DNA of 64,000 nt from Sergeia podlipaevii (lineage: Eukaryota > Euglenozoa > Kinetoplastea > Trypanosomatida > Trypanosomatidae). The DNA is taken from assembly GCA_030849805.1 (NCBI GenBank), contig JASANZ010002266.1, positions 1 to 64,000 of the forward strand, given 5' to 3'. The notes below the pieces were generated by a model. The model did no database searches, had not been told where the DNA came from, and was given only the letters and a program-made list of their open reading frames with translations. A program made the position numbers and the translations under genes. Numbering within the stretch: position 1 is the stretch's first letter; each line of letters starts with the position of its first letter. Shown here piece by piece: positions 42,373 to 53,400 of this stretch.

Positions 42373-42421
42373 ACACACGGCAACACATACACGTACTAAA
42401 TACACGCGTGTTGCCGTGTGT
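42373..42421. repeat. Perfect 14-bp inverted repeat (hairpin)
   Basis: Positions 42373-42386 (ACACACGGCAACAC) pair exactly with 42408-42421 (GTGTTGCCGTGTGT) around a 21-nt loop. The stem includes the unique core GGCAAC and is therefore more than a CA/TG microsatellite pairing. No T run follows that would suggest a terminator. Confidence 0.85.
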
Positions 42422-42450
42422 GTGTACACGTGCGCATATACAGGAAACAA

Positions 42451-42477
42451 TAATAATAATAATAATAATAATAATAA
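42451..42477. repeat. TAA trinucleotide microsatellite
   Basis: Nine uninterrupted TAA units lie shortly after the 14-bp hairpin on the plus strand. Confidence 0.95.
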
Positions 42478-44929
42478 AGGGCTTAAGAGAATATAATATT
42501 GCGATGTACAAGATCTTCTGAAAAAAACAGAAACAAATAAACGGAAAAAAAAAACGCAACAATTAAAAAAAACCCGCATGAGTTGGCCAACGGCACATTG
42601 ACAAAACAAAAATCAAAAACAAAAATAAAAATAAAGATAAAATAAAAAAGGAAACCCATCTCTTTTTCATAAAAGTGGAGTCACTTCTCTTTTAAAACAT
42701 TTCATAGCACCTTCTCCATTTTTCTTTTTGCTTCTTCGCTTCTTTTTCCCCTTTTAAATGGGGCCAACGAAACTATAAAATAGCCACATTAGGTGTCCAC
42801 ACTTCAAAGAAAAAGAAAAAGAGAGACAACATCCCCCAAAAAACAAACAACCCGGAAGTAAATGTAAGACATCCACCAGGAGGAAGAAGATGAAAAAGAA
42901 AGAAGAAAAGAAAGGAAACAGGACAAGAACTTCCCCAACAAGCCAAGAGCTTCTCTCACACATATTTCTTTCTGAGCAGAACAAGAAAGACAAATATATG
43001 CATGCCTGAGTGACGTTGTGACAAGCTGTATAGGAGAAGAAAGACTGTCGATGGATCTGCTTAAGCAATGCATATATACTGTACCCCGAAAAGTGAACTT
43101 CATAGGGGAAGATACATATATGTATATAAAAATAAAGCAATACCATTGTTAAATAGCAATGAAAAAAAAATGATTGCATCTTTTAAAGCTACAATGTAGC
43201 CATATACAGTCTTTTTTTTTTGGTATTTAAGGCACAAACACGTGCGCGCGCATACACACATACATTTGCAGTTTCTGTTTCTCTTTTTTTCTTTCAAAAT
43301 TATTTTTCAAGCAAACAAAAAAAATATCGAATGGAAGACGTCGAACGTATAATCTTCCGGATATGCAGTTGCAAAGCAAAAAAAAATATAAAAAAAATAA
43401 AGAAGAAATGGAAATGAAGAGGTAAGATGTACAAGAAGGGAATACCACCAACTGAAAGGATGTGAGAGAGATAGTTTGGGAGAACCCCCCCTCAAAAAAA
43501 AAATAGATTGGAAACGCATATACATACATACATGCATACATACAACTCCAACACCCTCTCCCTTCCACACATGTCGCCCTCCAATTTCCTTTGATCGTCT
43601 CCACACTTTATTCTTTCTCAACTTTTTTTTTTCTTCTTTCATCTCTCTCTTTTTTTTTCTTTTTCTTCGTCGTCGTCTGTACATACCTCCTTTCTCATAT
43701 ATCCTTTTTGCTTGTCTCGCATGCCAACATATATTTGTAAATCATTTTCTGAAGAAAATATTGCTGGTGCTCCACCTACCTCTTCTTTATTACAAACAGT
43801 GTGTTTGAAAAGAATAAAAGGTAAAGAGAAAAAAAAAGAAAGAAGCAAGCGACACACCAATATATGTGTGTAAAGATATAAATATATATATATGCCCCCC
43901 CCCCCCAAGGGGAAAAAGATAATGAAAAGGGAGAACAAAGGAGAGTGTGAGGGAGAAAAAAAAAAAATAATAATAATAAACACAAAAAGGGAGAAGAGGG
44001 AGGGAGAAAAAAAATAGAGACAATACCATACTTTAACTTCAAAAAAAAAAATTGAAAGACTGGCCTAGTAAAGAGGACGAGGTAATGAACATCTTTTTCT
44101 TTTTATATATAAAAGAACAAACAAGCAAACGAAGTTACCCATGCTTCAGTCCCTTTGCGTGCTTTTCACGTTTGTAGATGACGTTTAAGGGCTCTTTTCT
44201 TTTCTGTTGTTTTCTCCCCATTCAGTGTTCTGATGCATCGTTTAAATCTTCATATTGGCAACTATCTTTTTGTTTTATTACAAAGAAAAAGCAATCGGCA
44301 TTATCTCCTTTCTTCTTCTTCTTCTTCTTCCTCTGTAGTGACCTTTAAAAGGCTGAGCTCATGCACACGCACCGAGGCATTCAGCTAGAAACACAATGGA
44401 CTGCGTGCGCCTGTGGGGGAGGGGAAACCTCCCTTCTCTTCCGTGCAAGGAAAGAGAGAGGGAATGAAAAAGATATGTGTTGTGGTACTTTTTTTTTTTG
44501 GTTCTTCATAATTGAGGGGATGCACTGCAGTCGCCCTCTCGTTATTGACAGGCTCTACGCGGCCCCCCACAGGCAATTTTTTTTTTTTACCTTTTCATCT
44601 TTCTAAAGAGAAACATGAGAATATTAGGGGAGGTTGGGGAAGAGGAAAAGAAAAAACACACACTAATGGAAAAAAAATAATAATGGTAAAATGCAGCTAG
44701 GATCATATTATTATTATAACGCAGCTAGCCTTACTTCTATTTTGCTTTCTTTTCCCTTCCCACCTCTCCCCCCTCCCTTCTTCTCCCAACTCTCCTATAT
44801 ATCTTCTCATTAAAGGGCAATAAAAGCAGGACACGCACACGCACAAACAAACAAACAAACAAATTAAAAAATAAATGTAACCCGCACTCTTCTTCTATAC
44901 TCCTCCCTCCCAAAAAAAAAAGAAAAAAC

Positions 44930-46990
44930 TTACAGAGCAACAGAGCTGACAAACTCGCGACGGCGCGTCTGAAAGCCGTTGAAAGGGCATCCAGCCGCCG
45001 TCGTGTAGCTTCCCATGTCAGGAATAAGCAGCCAGTCACCCACCCTCATCTCGGGAAAGGGCTGCTTCTTCAGGATGCAGTCCATGGAATCACAGGTAGG
45101 GCCAAAAATAGTTGTGATGCGCAGAGGACGAGGCTCGCAGGTCTTGCGGCGCTCTTGCACCGTGAGGGTGCGTGAGCGAGTCTGCTGCTGTTGCTGTTGC
45201 TGGGGAAGATCGTGAGGCAGATCTCCTGTGAGTGAGGTCTCACGGTGCGAGTGTGTCCCACTTTCTCCGTTTGCCATCGTCGTTGTGACAACAATCGTGC
45301 CGGCGATATCATCCGCCGTCGCCGTCGCATCAGTCACCTTGTCGGCGCCATCACCATCGTCAAGCAGAAGCAGCTGGGGGTGGGCATGGTCAAAAATGAT
45401 GCAGTTGAAACTCTGGTAGAGGCCATCGTTCACGTAGTACTGATACTCCTCGGCGTTATCAAGAGACACCAAAGACTGGCAGGCCGCCTGACACGCCGTC
45501 TTCTCCGCAGGGGACATCTTGAGCTTGCGGGTGGCAAACACGTTCATCACGAGGGCGTGCGTCGCGGCGGTGAAGTAGCGGCCAGGTTCGCTGACGACTG
45601 TGACGTCCTTGAAAAGGGTCTCCAGCACAGGGCGGATAGCATCGGCGATGTCCTCAAAGGCCAGCTCGTTCCCACCCACAGTAGGCGTGGTGCCCGGGTA
45701 ACCACCACCAATATCAAGCAGCGTGCAGTTAAATCCAAGCTGCGCCGCTTGCTGAAAAACGCGATGCGAGTCACGGATCGCACTCACGTAGGCGGCAGGG
45801 TCTGAGTTTCCACTGCCAACGTGGAAGCTGACACCATAAATGTCGATCCCAACTTCCGCAGCACGGCGCAGGAGACCCTCAACCTCCTCGAGCGGGCAGC
45901 CAAACTTGGTTGAGAAGGGGCAGTGAGCAGCCTGATCAACGGTCTTGATGCGAATGATAGCCTTGGCGTGGGGCATGCACTTCGCGATCTTCTCCAGCTC
46001 GGCGTAGTTGTCAAACGTCACGTAGGTTACCCCCGCTGCTTCGGCTGCCTTGAGGTCGCCGGGCTGCTTGCACGGGTTCGCAAAGATGATGTCATCGGGC
46101 GAGTTCACCAGGCCGTTGTCGAGCACCATGTGGATCTCTGCCTTGGAGGCGCAGTCGAAGCCAGCACCGAGCGCGGCGAGGACCTCCATGATGGCGAGGT
46201 TCGGGTTGCACTTGACAGCAAAGTGGGGTCGCACCATCGGCAGGCAGTGGCGCCAGCGAGCCATCTGTTCTACCACGCGACCGAGGTCAATCATGTAGAA
46301 GGGATCCTCTCTTTCGTAGTTCCCGGCCAGAGAGGCAGGGGAGTGGTGGTGTATGAAGTGACGCGACATGCGGCGCCAATACTGCTCACGCGTCTCATTC
46401 GTGTTGAAGGCGCTCTCAATGGCTGTTGGAAGAGCGGTAGTGGGGGTAGCGGCGAGGTCGTCGGTGGAGGTGGCAGTGGGCAGGTAGGTCGTGATGCCGT
46501 ACTTGTCAAACATGACCTGGCGAACCGCGGCAAGCCTCTCCTCGGAAGTCCTGTGACCATAAGTAGGGTAGCCAGAGATGGTCTTGCCATCCACGGCGAC
46601 GCTGCCCTCAAGAAAAAAGTTGGCGACGAGGTCTTGGTTGGCGGCGATGGGTTCGCGAATGCTCAACTCAGAAAGGGCTCCAGTCACCTCATCCTCCATC
46701 TTGTTGCTGTTCATGTCCATGCTCAAAACAGCGGCAAAGTCACTTGGGTCGTTGTTGGCGGTGGCGTCCGCATGATCGGGCAGCAGCTCCTGGTCAGCGG
46801 ATGTGTTAGCAAAGGTGGCATTGAGGATGGTAAACTTGCGCTGTTGCAGCAACTCCAGCTGATCCTCCATGGGAGGGAGGTCATTGACGGCGGCGGCGGT
46901 GGAGGAGGGCATGACGGTGGGGGCCGGGGCCTGCTTGAAGTACTCGCTGTTGGCGTAGCGGCTTACATCGCAGAAATTGTCATTGTTCAT
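44930..46990 (-). CDS. ODC: Ornithine decarboxylase
   Basis: This encodes 686 residues. It is the PLP enzyme that converts ornithine to putrescine, the first step of polyamine synthesis. Key residues are in place: the PLP lysine in HFAVKCNPN (Lys260), His390 in SFHVGSG, the glycine loop DIGGGYPG (426-433), Glu468 in SEPGRYF, YVNDGLYQSFNCIIFDH (519-535), and the catalytic Cys633 with Asp634 in FGPTCDSMDCI (629-639). About 190 extra residues precede the barrel compared with the mammalian enzyme, as in the roughly 700-residue Leishmania enzyme. A loop insert at about 541-618 carries a Gln run. The chain ends soon after FNGFQ, so the PEST tail that drives rapid turnover in mammals is absent. Known regulation in trypanosomatids is largely post-transcriptional; the very long downstream gap could take part. 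Confidence 0.97.
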   Translation of the reverse strand: MNNDNFCDVSRYANSEYFKQAPAPTVMPSSTAAAVNDLPPMEDQLELLQQRKFTILNATFANTSADQELLPDHADATANNDPSDFAAVLSMDMNSNKMEDEVTGALSELSIREPIAANQDLVANFFLEGSVAVDGKTISGYPTYGHRTSEERLAAVRQVMFDKYGITTYLPTATSTDDLAATPTTALPTAIESAFNTNETREQYWRRMSRHFIHHHSPASLAGNYEREDPFYMIDLGRVVEQMARWRHCLPMVRPHFAVKCNPNLAIMEVLAALGAGFDCASKAEIHMVLDNGLVNSPDDIIFANPCKQPGDLKAAEAAGVTYVTFDNYAELEKIAKCMPHAKAIIRIKTVDQAAHCPFSTKFGCPLEEVEGLLRRAAEVGIDIYGVSFHVGSGNSDPAAYVSAIRDSHRVFQQAAQLGFNCTLLDIGGGYPGTTPTVGGNELAFEDIADAIRPVLETLFKDVTVVSEPGRYFTAATHALVMNVFATRKLKMSPAEKTACQAACQSLVSLDNAEEYQYYVNDGLYQSFNCIIFDHAHPQLLLLDDGDGADKVTDATATADDIAGTIVVTTTMANGESGTHSHRETSLTGDLPHDLPQQQQQQQTRSRTLTVQERRKTCEPRPLRITTIFGPTCDSMDCILKKQPFPEMRVGDWLLIPDMGSYTTAAGCPFNGFQTRRREFVSSVAL

Positions 46991-47513
46991 CGAGATCAGA
47001 GAGGCCTGTGGGATGTAGAGCTGAGCTTCCGTGAGAGAGAGAGAGAGAGAGGAGAAAAAAAAAGTGTTTGTTGAGTAGTGCTAGTAGAAAGATTCTAGGT
47101 ACTTGCCGCGAGAGCTGTGTTGGTAATATATATATAGATAGATAGATAGATAAAGAGAGAAAAAAAGATGAAAAAGGAATTTACATTACATATAAGCATA
47201 GAAGTGGAGGGGAATATATATATATATAAATGACAAAAATGCGACTTAATAGTTGAAGCAGGGGAAGTGGTGCCTTAAACTACTATATACATACATATTT
47301 ATATTTATTTTTCTTACAAGTAAACCCGCTTGACTAAAACAAACAAACAAACAAAGTAAGCATTTATCGATAGAATGGAAATAGATAACAACGACTACGT
47401 TGGAGACAATGACAACCTGATTATGCAAAAGAAAAAGGAAAAATAAAAAAAAAGCAAGCAAACATACGATATACTACACGTTGCACACACTCTCTCTCAC
47501 ATTCCATCGCTCA
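46991..47513. other. Intergenic region between the SET-domain gene and ODC
   Basis: No gene is supported. It holds the CT tract and acceptor of ODC, a TAGA repeat (about 47134-47152) and AT repeats (about 47213-47228). Confidence 0.6.
47021..47064 (-). promoter_or_regulatory. Trans-splice acceptor of ornithine decarboxylase
   Basis: On the minus strand nine T and then a CT repeat (47032-47063) are followed by ACGGAAG and CTCAG. The AG is either at 47027-47026 or at 47022-47021 (CAG). The predicted 5' UTR is 30-36 nt. This is the clearest acceptor in the window. Confidence 0.6.
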
Positions 47514-49325
47514 CTACACCTTCTGGGGCGAGGCTTCGTTAAGAAGTTTAAAGACATGGCGCTCGCACTGGAGCAGCTCAGCCTTGTGTGCCTTCTTTGT
47601 TTCCATGTGGATAGCCCTTCTCCGATGACCATCATCAGCACTAAAGTTTATACTGCCACTAGTGAAAGTAGTAGAGTTGCTAGAGGGAAAGCAGAGCTCA
47701 GGGATGGGATCACCATTCAAGTATGCCACTAGAGGCTCCTTGTCCGGGAGTAAAGAGAGAATGACAAGTTCGTCGTCAAAACCGAGCCCGATAAGGTCAC
47801 GCGCCACCTCAAACGACGTCCTTTTTCCCTTCTTGATCTCGTTTGAATCCATCTGCTCTTTTTCGCTTGCCTTCAACACGTTCCTCCGTTTATTGCGCTT
47901 GTGCTGCAGCCCACTCAAGTATGCCTGCACGCGACTGCTACGAGAGTAGAGAAAGTGTCGACACTGTGGCTCCCCACACTTACACGTTATCAATGAATGC
48001 CCACACACGAGCTTCTCCCCTGCGTAGAGCGGCGCGAGGCGAGCGCCGTAGTCCACAAGAAGCTCCTCGCCCGCCTTGACAGGCCTAGTTGTAAAGTAAC
48101 TGTTCGCGTCCTCAAAGTGCTCCCAGGTGGTGATCCTCTCCTTCACCGCATCGTCATCACACGCCAGCGCACAGTCCCAGAATAGAGGAGAGAGCCCTGT
48201 ACAGAGATTGGCGTTGCAGCTGTGGTTCAGTAGGTGTTGGGGCTGCGCCTGAAGAACAAGCTCAACCACCTGACCAGTAGGGTGCGTGTAGTGCGAGACG
48301 TCAGGTAGGCGCTCGTGCGTGTCAGACAAGAGCCGCAAGTAAGCGCTGGAGAGCATGAACGCACGTCGCGGGAGCGCCAACACGCGGGTGCCTGCTGAAA
48401 GGTCGCATGAGGTGAAGAGACCTCGTCCATGAATGTCGCTCCTGCTGATGTACACGCACGGCAACGTGTGCGCTTGCAATATATCACGGAACAATAATGA
48501 AGGAACAACAGAGGGGAAAGAAAATGATGAAGAAGAAGCTTCTGCGCTGTCTACGTCCTGCATGCAGGTGACAGTGCCATCCGTGTTTCCACCAGCTTCA
48601 CGAGCCACGACACTAGCAGCAGCAGATGTTGACGCGGCAAGTTCGGCAGCTTGTCCGTATTCACCAGAACAGACGAGCAGTCGTATCGATTCCTCTAAGT
48701 GTTTGTTGATATGAAAAGTAGAAGCAGAAGATCCTGCATGCTTCTCATGTTCACCATCATCACTGCAGCTGCCACCGTCAGGGCGACCGCTATCCAGGGG
48801 CCAGGGCTTCGTGCCCAGGGGAGGGGCGACTGTAGGGCGACTGAAGAAGCGGATTTGACCAATCATGTAGGAAGGATAGGCGAGATAGCCCCATAGAGTC
48901 ACCACCGCATGTCCTACAAGAGGGATGTCAAGACACTTGAGCCACATTAACTGCGAGAAGCGCGTGAGGAATGGAGTATGTTGAACCTTCGCAAAAGAAG
49001 AGGAAGAGGAAGAAAGCAGGAATCCAGTGGCCGCTGATTTCTGTTCCACCTCCCTCTCTGCATCCGCCGTTCTTTCTTTCCTTTCATGTGCCAGTACGCG
49101 ATCCATGTCCGCGTAGTTCGTTCTTTTCGTGTAGTGGCGAGGCGTGGCTGTACGTGTGTCGCAATGATGATGTGACGCTGCTGCTGCCGCTGTTGTTGTT
49201 GCTGCTGTATAAGTGGTTTTGGACTGAAAGCGTAACGACGCACATACGCAATGATGCCGCACGTGTGGTGCGAAGATAGTGTAGTGCACCGCTGGACGAT
49301 GAGCGCAACGCACACACGCCCTCAT
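47514..49325 (-). CDS. SET-domain protein, putative lysine methyltransferase
   Basis: This encodes 603 residues. The SET domain runs from about 287 to 430: CVYISRSDIHGRGLFTSCDL at the start, NHSCNAN at 367-373 (the AdoMet and substrate pocket motif), and GEELLVDYG at 419-427 with the catalytic-region tyrosine. A post-SET-like cysteine cluster follows, CKCGEPQC (448-455). An earlier hydrophobic segment at about 128-155 (LDIPLVGHAVVTLWGYLAYP) could be membrane-associated, which is uncommon for SET proteins. The N-terminus (MRACVRCAHRPAVHY) is basic and lacks acidic residues, and could be a targeting sequence. A second ATG at 49106 would skip this segment, so the start is uncertain. The ATG at 49325 is the first in frame; the longer frame starts with TTG. 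Substrate is unknown and may be a histone or another protein. Confidence 0.9.
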   Translation of the reverse strand: MRACVRCAHRPAVHYTIFAPHVRHHCVCASLRFQSKTTYTAATTTAAAAASHHHCDTRTATPRHYTKRTNYADMDRVLAHERKERTADAEREVEQKSAATGFLLSSSSSSFAKVQHTPFLTRFSQLMWLKCLDIPLVGHAVVTLWGYLAYPSYMIGQIRFFSRPTVAPPLGTKPWPLDSGRPDGGSCSDDGEHEKHAGSSASTFHINKHLEESIRLLVCSGEYGQAAELAASTSAAASVVAREAGGNTDGTVTCMQDVDSAEASSSSFSFPSVVPSLLFRDILQAHTLPCVYISRSDIHGRGLFTSCDLSAGTRVLALPRRAFMLSSAYLRLLSDTHERLPDVSHYTHPTGQVVELVLQAQPQHLLNHSCNANLCTGLSPLFWDCALACDDDAVKERITTWEHFEDANSYFTTRPVKAGEELLVDYGARLAPLYAGEKLVCGHSLITCKCGEPQCRHFLYSRSSRVQAYLSGLQHKRNKRRNVLKASEKEQMDSNEIKKGKRTSFEVARDLIGLGFDDELVILSLLPDKEPLVAYLNGDPIPELCFPSSNSTTFTSGSINFSADDGHRRRAIHMETKKAHKAELLQCERHVFKLLNEASPQKV

Positions 49326-49779
49326 GTACTGCAAAAATGCTGCTGTTATTTATACTATTCTCTTTCTCTCTCTATCTTCCTCAGACTCTCTATATATTTA
49401 TTTATTTATAAATATATATATATACACATTAATATGTGAAAGATATGGCGCCTAAACAAAAACAAAACAAACAAACGAAAGGCATTTTGTTTTGAGTAAA
49501 AAAAAAAAAAAAAAAAATGTATGGAGAGAACAGAAGCGATTGGTAAGTAGTAGTTTAAAAAAAAAGAAAAATAAATGAGATCAACAGTACATCGTAAATA
49601 AAGAATCATCCAAAACATTCCTCGCCAGAAAAGCTCAGAAAAAAAAAATATAAAAATAGAAGTACATACTTGCAAGCCTCTTCTTTCTTCGGTGTAAAAT
49701 ATTTTTGTCTTAAAATAGGGATTCTGTGAAGCACACACACGTGAAGTCCATCACTGCATGGAAACATAGCATGAAAATA
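49326..49779. other. Intergenic region
   Basis: No gene is supported. It has CT-rich (about 49361-49378) and AT-rich repeats and a long A run (about 49499-49517). No close pyrimidine tract precedes the SET gene on the minus strand; the A run is the nearest candidate, giving a leader of over 150 nt. Confidence 0.55.
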
Positions 49780-50405
49780 TCACTTGACAGCTCCAAGACG
49801 GCACTTCTCTTGGTACTCGCGCAAATACGACGCGAATCGCGATGAAGGCAATCGAGAAGGCACCACGACAGGAGGGTTGAACATCACCTCTAGCGCGGCA
49901 CCTTCCACCGCTAGCGCCGAGGGCTTTAGCAGCGCACGTAGCGTAGCATTTGCAGATCCCTCTGCTTGCCATCCTTCCTTTACTCCATTATTCTCATTGT
50001 CCTCTGCGGCATCAATCAAGAAGGCCGCTGAGGCGAGAACAGCCGGTGGCGTCACGAACTGACATCCAAGATCTCGAAGAATATCCGTGAGTGTCTGCCG
50101 TCCCACCTTGCCGGCGGCGCTCACCAGAGAAGCCGCCGTCATCTGTTGTTGATACCTGCTGTGGAGATAGTGACGCAGCATGCGTACTCCGTGTCCCTTC
50201 ACCGCTACTCCATCATCATCATCATCATCGCTACTGCCAGATGCGGGTAAGAGGTCAAGCTTCGCAATGACACGCTCAATGTAGTCCGCGAGTGTAATCA
50301 TGTTCCGTTGCGCAAACACAAACTCTTGGAGCACAAGCAGAAGCGTACACGCAACGATGCCATCGCCTTCAGAAAGAAGAGGTGTGACGTGAACTGCTGA
50401 TGCTG

Positions 50406-50438
<33 letters not shown>

Positions 50439-53400
50439 TATCATCACCGTCACCGTTGCTGCTGCTGCGACTACTTATAGACCGCTCCGCGTCCTCCGCG
50501 TCGAAGGTGATAGACTCAAAGGTACACCGGGGGCACGTCTCGCTGGCTGTACACCAGTGTAGCCCTTCATGCACACCTAGGGAAACAGAAGCCACCTTCG
50601 CAGCAACCCCTCCTACATCAGATCTAACCGCAGAGGAACCATCTCTAGCACCACTACAGCCGACTGCTTCTGTGGTGGATGTCTCTGACGCCGATACCGA
50701 GAACTTAGGAACAGCAACCAGCACACCAGGCCACCCTCTCCCTTGCTGTACATGCCTAAGGGGAGCCACCAGGCTTGTAATGGGCAGGGGCTCCGGTAGT
50801 TTCCACACGACGCAATCGTACAGCATGACCGCGTGAGCGTGTGTGTGCGTGGCGTTCAGTAAGAAAGCCGTGACGTATTGTCCTGATGCGGCGGCAAGAT
50901 AGCCCGCGAGCACAAGCTGCACTCGCGTCGGAATATTCTTCTCCGCGTCTATCGTCGACGTACTTGTCACGCTTGACACGTCCATTGCGCTTGGCGCTGT
51001 AGACACCTTCGCGACCTCTGGAGAGGAGAGATTAAGAACCCAGACATGTTGCGCCAGAATCATACCAGGTCGCTGAGAGCGTAACATCTGCGCTGCTTCC
51101 TGTCTCGCCTCTTCTGCAACGACTGATGCATCCGTATTCACACCGTTACTACTACTAGTAGGCGCACTCAACCGCAAGACCGCCTCCTGCTGTGCTCGCT
51201 CCTCCTGCAGCGCACCGGGAAGTTTGATCCCCCCATCCACAGGAGATCCTTGCAGAGAATTAAAGGAGAGAGAAGAGGATAGAAGACTCCCGGCGATGGC
51301 CAGTGGTGGCACGCGTGACGATGCCCCCCTTTTTCCGCTGCTGCTGCTGTTGTCTGCTGACGAGCTCCACTGAAGTACATTTAGAAAGGACAGAGGAGAC
51401 ACCCTGCACGCGTGTAGTGCCATGGACATAAGCGAGTTCCCTCCTCCCTCTCCACGAGTTAAAAGTGAGGTCAATGCACTTGCAGAATTGCTCCTTGTGA
51501 CGTTACTGTCTTCAGCAGTGTTAGTGCTCGTGCTGCTGCTGCAACTACTGAGGCTCTGCCAGTCCTCGCGAGTGATGCGATGCTGGACAGAGAAGAAGAG
51601 ATGATTCAGGTGGACTGGTGTCCTGCAGTGAGCATTGAAGTTTCTCGTCAGTACGCTGCAGACTTCGCAGAAGAAAGACCCGTGAGCACCTCTTGACTGT
51701 GTTGATTTTCGAGTCTGGTTGTTCAAAGAGTCATCATATTCAATGGCTTGAGCGCCGTCGCCCTGACCATTGGTGTTCTCTCCACCACCTGCTTTCTTCT
51801 TGCGGAGTCTTTCCTCAAGAGCTCCATGCATCTGCAGATGCGTGAGTGAAGGCAACCCGACTTTCCAGTATACTCCCCGTGTAACACTAACTGGGTTCAG
51901 CACGCTCATGAGCACTTGCACGTTGCCACCATCAGGGACTCCCTCACTGCTGATGCTTCTTCCGTCTCCATCATCCTCATAAGACGACTCCACTGGTGGG
52001 CAATTTGTAGAGCAGCCCTTTGCTGCTTCGTGTTGGCTGCGCTGCTGCTGCTGCGGTGGTCGGCCAGCCACTGTCCCTTCCACTGAAGTGGGAGGCGGAG
52101 GGGTTGGAAAGAGGTGGGCAAGCCCCAACTCGGACACATCACGACGTGTGAGCGAGCGCTGTACACCATAGTTGTCGCACCACAGCACACTTGTGTGGTC
52201 GCGCTGTTCAGTCTCATCGACGCCATCACTACCGCACTTTTTACCTGTGGATGACGCCTTCTTGGTTGTTGCCGCGGCCGTCGCTCCTTCAATTGATGTG
52301 CTCACCATGCGCACAGAACCGGAAAGTGGTCTATTGCCAGCGGTAAATATGACCTGTGCGCCGTCCGCTTGCTTTCCATCCTTGGATACTGCTTGTGGCA
52401 CCGAGGAGCCAGCGGTAGAGCGAGAAGTAGACCCATCGCTCTCATGCATTTTCTTCTTCTTCTTCTTGCTACTGCTGCTCCTCTCCTTGTGCTTGCTTGT
52501 TAATGGGCGATGACGAGTATCATCACCCACTGCTGATGCTGTCGGTGGTAACAATAACGTGGGGCTCACTTGCAAATCCACGGGAAGCCGCTGCAGTACG
52601 GACTGCGCCGCAACAAGAAGACTGATCCCAAACGACGCCAGGCGCACAAGGGCATTGCCGCCACTGAAGACAGACTGCTCATACTGTGACTGGCGTTTCC
52701 GGGCTTGCTGCGCGGCACCAACACTCGCACCCCCTTGTTCATAGGGAATGACCACTGGCGAGAGCAGTGACGACGCACTTGATGCTTCACCAGCTGCAAT
52801 AGAAAGGCCATCACTGCTGCATGCCTTTGCAACTTTCTCTTCCTCCCACGCGGTCGCTTTCAGCGGTGGCTGAGCGGTGCCGCCACCACTGCCACTGCCA
52901 CTACCAGAACGGCTTACAAGCACATCAGCTGCAGAGAACAGTCCAGCAAAGCCCAGGGCTTTAAAGCGAAGCGCAAAGGTGGTGCCGGGTGTAAACTGCT
53001 CAACTTGCTGGAGCCCAGTGCCAGCAAGGTACGGCTTGAGTGTGTTCGTCACCGCGCTGCTGGTAAGGCTCGCCACGGATGTGTGCGCCACAGAACAGAG
53101 AGAAGACAACGCTGAAGGCGCGCGTACATCGACGTTGAAAGTGCAGGTATGGTTGGCATCACCATCGAGCACGTCCATATTGCGTGTCAGCCTCCTGTGA
53201 TGCTGGCGATACCCTCCGTCCTCACCGCGCATTGTGTGACGCGCAAACGCGGCTATGTATGCGGCACACAGACGGTCCTCAATGCAACCAAAGCCAATCT
53301 TAAAGATGAAGTCACAAGGCCGTGGCGATGTCGACCTGGGAGCGGCAGTGGCATTTTTCATGATAGCCATCAAAGCAGGATGCTGATCCTCTCCAGCACG

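Larger units (their letters stand above)
40548..44929. other. 4.4 kb gene-free stretch downstream of ornithine decarboxylase
   Basis: This is the longest gap in the window and no convincing gene is seen on either strand. On the minus strand it must hold the 3' UTR of ornithine decarboxylase and the 5' UTR of the coiled-coil gene. Repeats include TAA (42451-42477), CA/TG blocks, AT runs and a C run (about 43896-43909). A 14-bp inverted repeat lies at 42373-42421. A less repetitive island at about 44130-44600 has short GC-rich stems. A purine tract at 40606-40627 with an AG (CT on plus) near 40600 is a candidate acceptor for the coiled-coil gene. Confidence 0.65.

Noticed and set aside
42754..43179. 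141-codon minus-strand frame with hydrophobic stretches
   Set aside because: Phe/Leu/Ser-rich sequence from translated purine-rich DNA mimics a membrane protein; composition is not that of neighbouring genes.
40548..44929. tRNA or snRNA gene in the long gap
   Set aside because: A search by eye for the internal B-box motif (GGTTCGANNCC, either strand) found no candidate. Small nucleolar RNAs cannot be excluded by eye.
45923..47074. 383-codon plus-strand frame antisense to ODC
   Set aside because: It overlaps the conserved ODC coding sequence entirely, runs against all neighbours, and has no recognisable domain. It is a shadow of GC-rich coding DNA.
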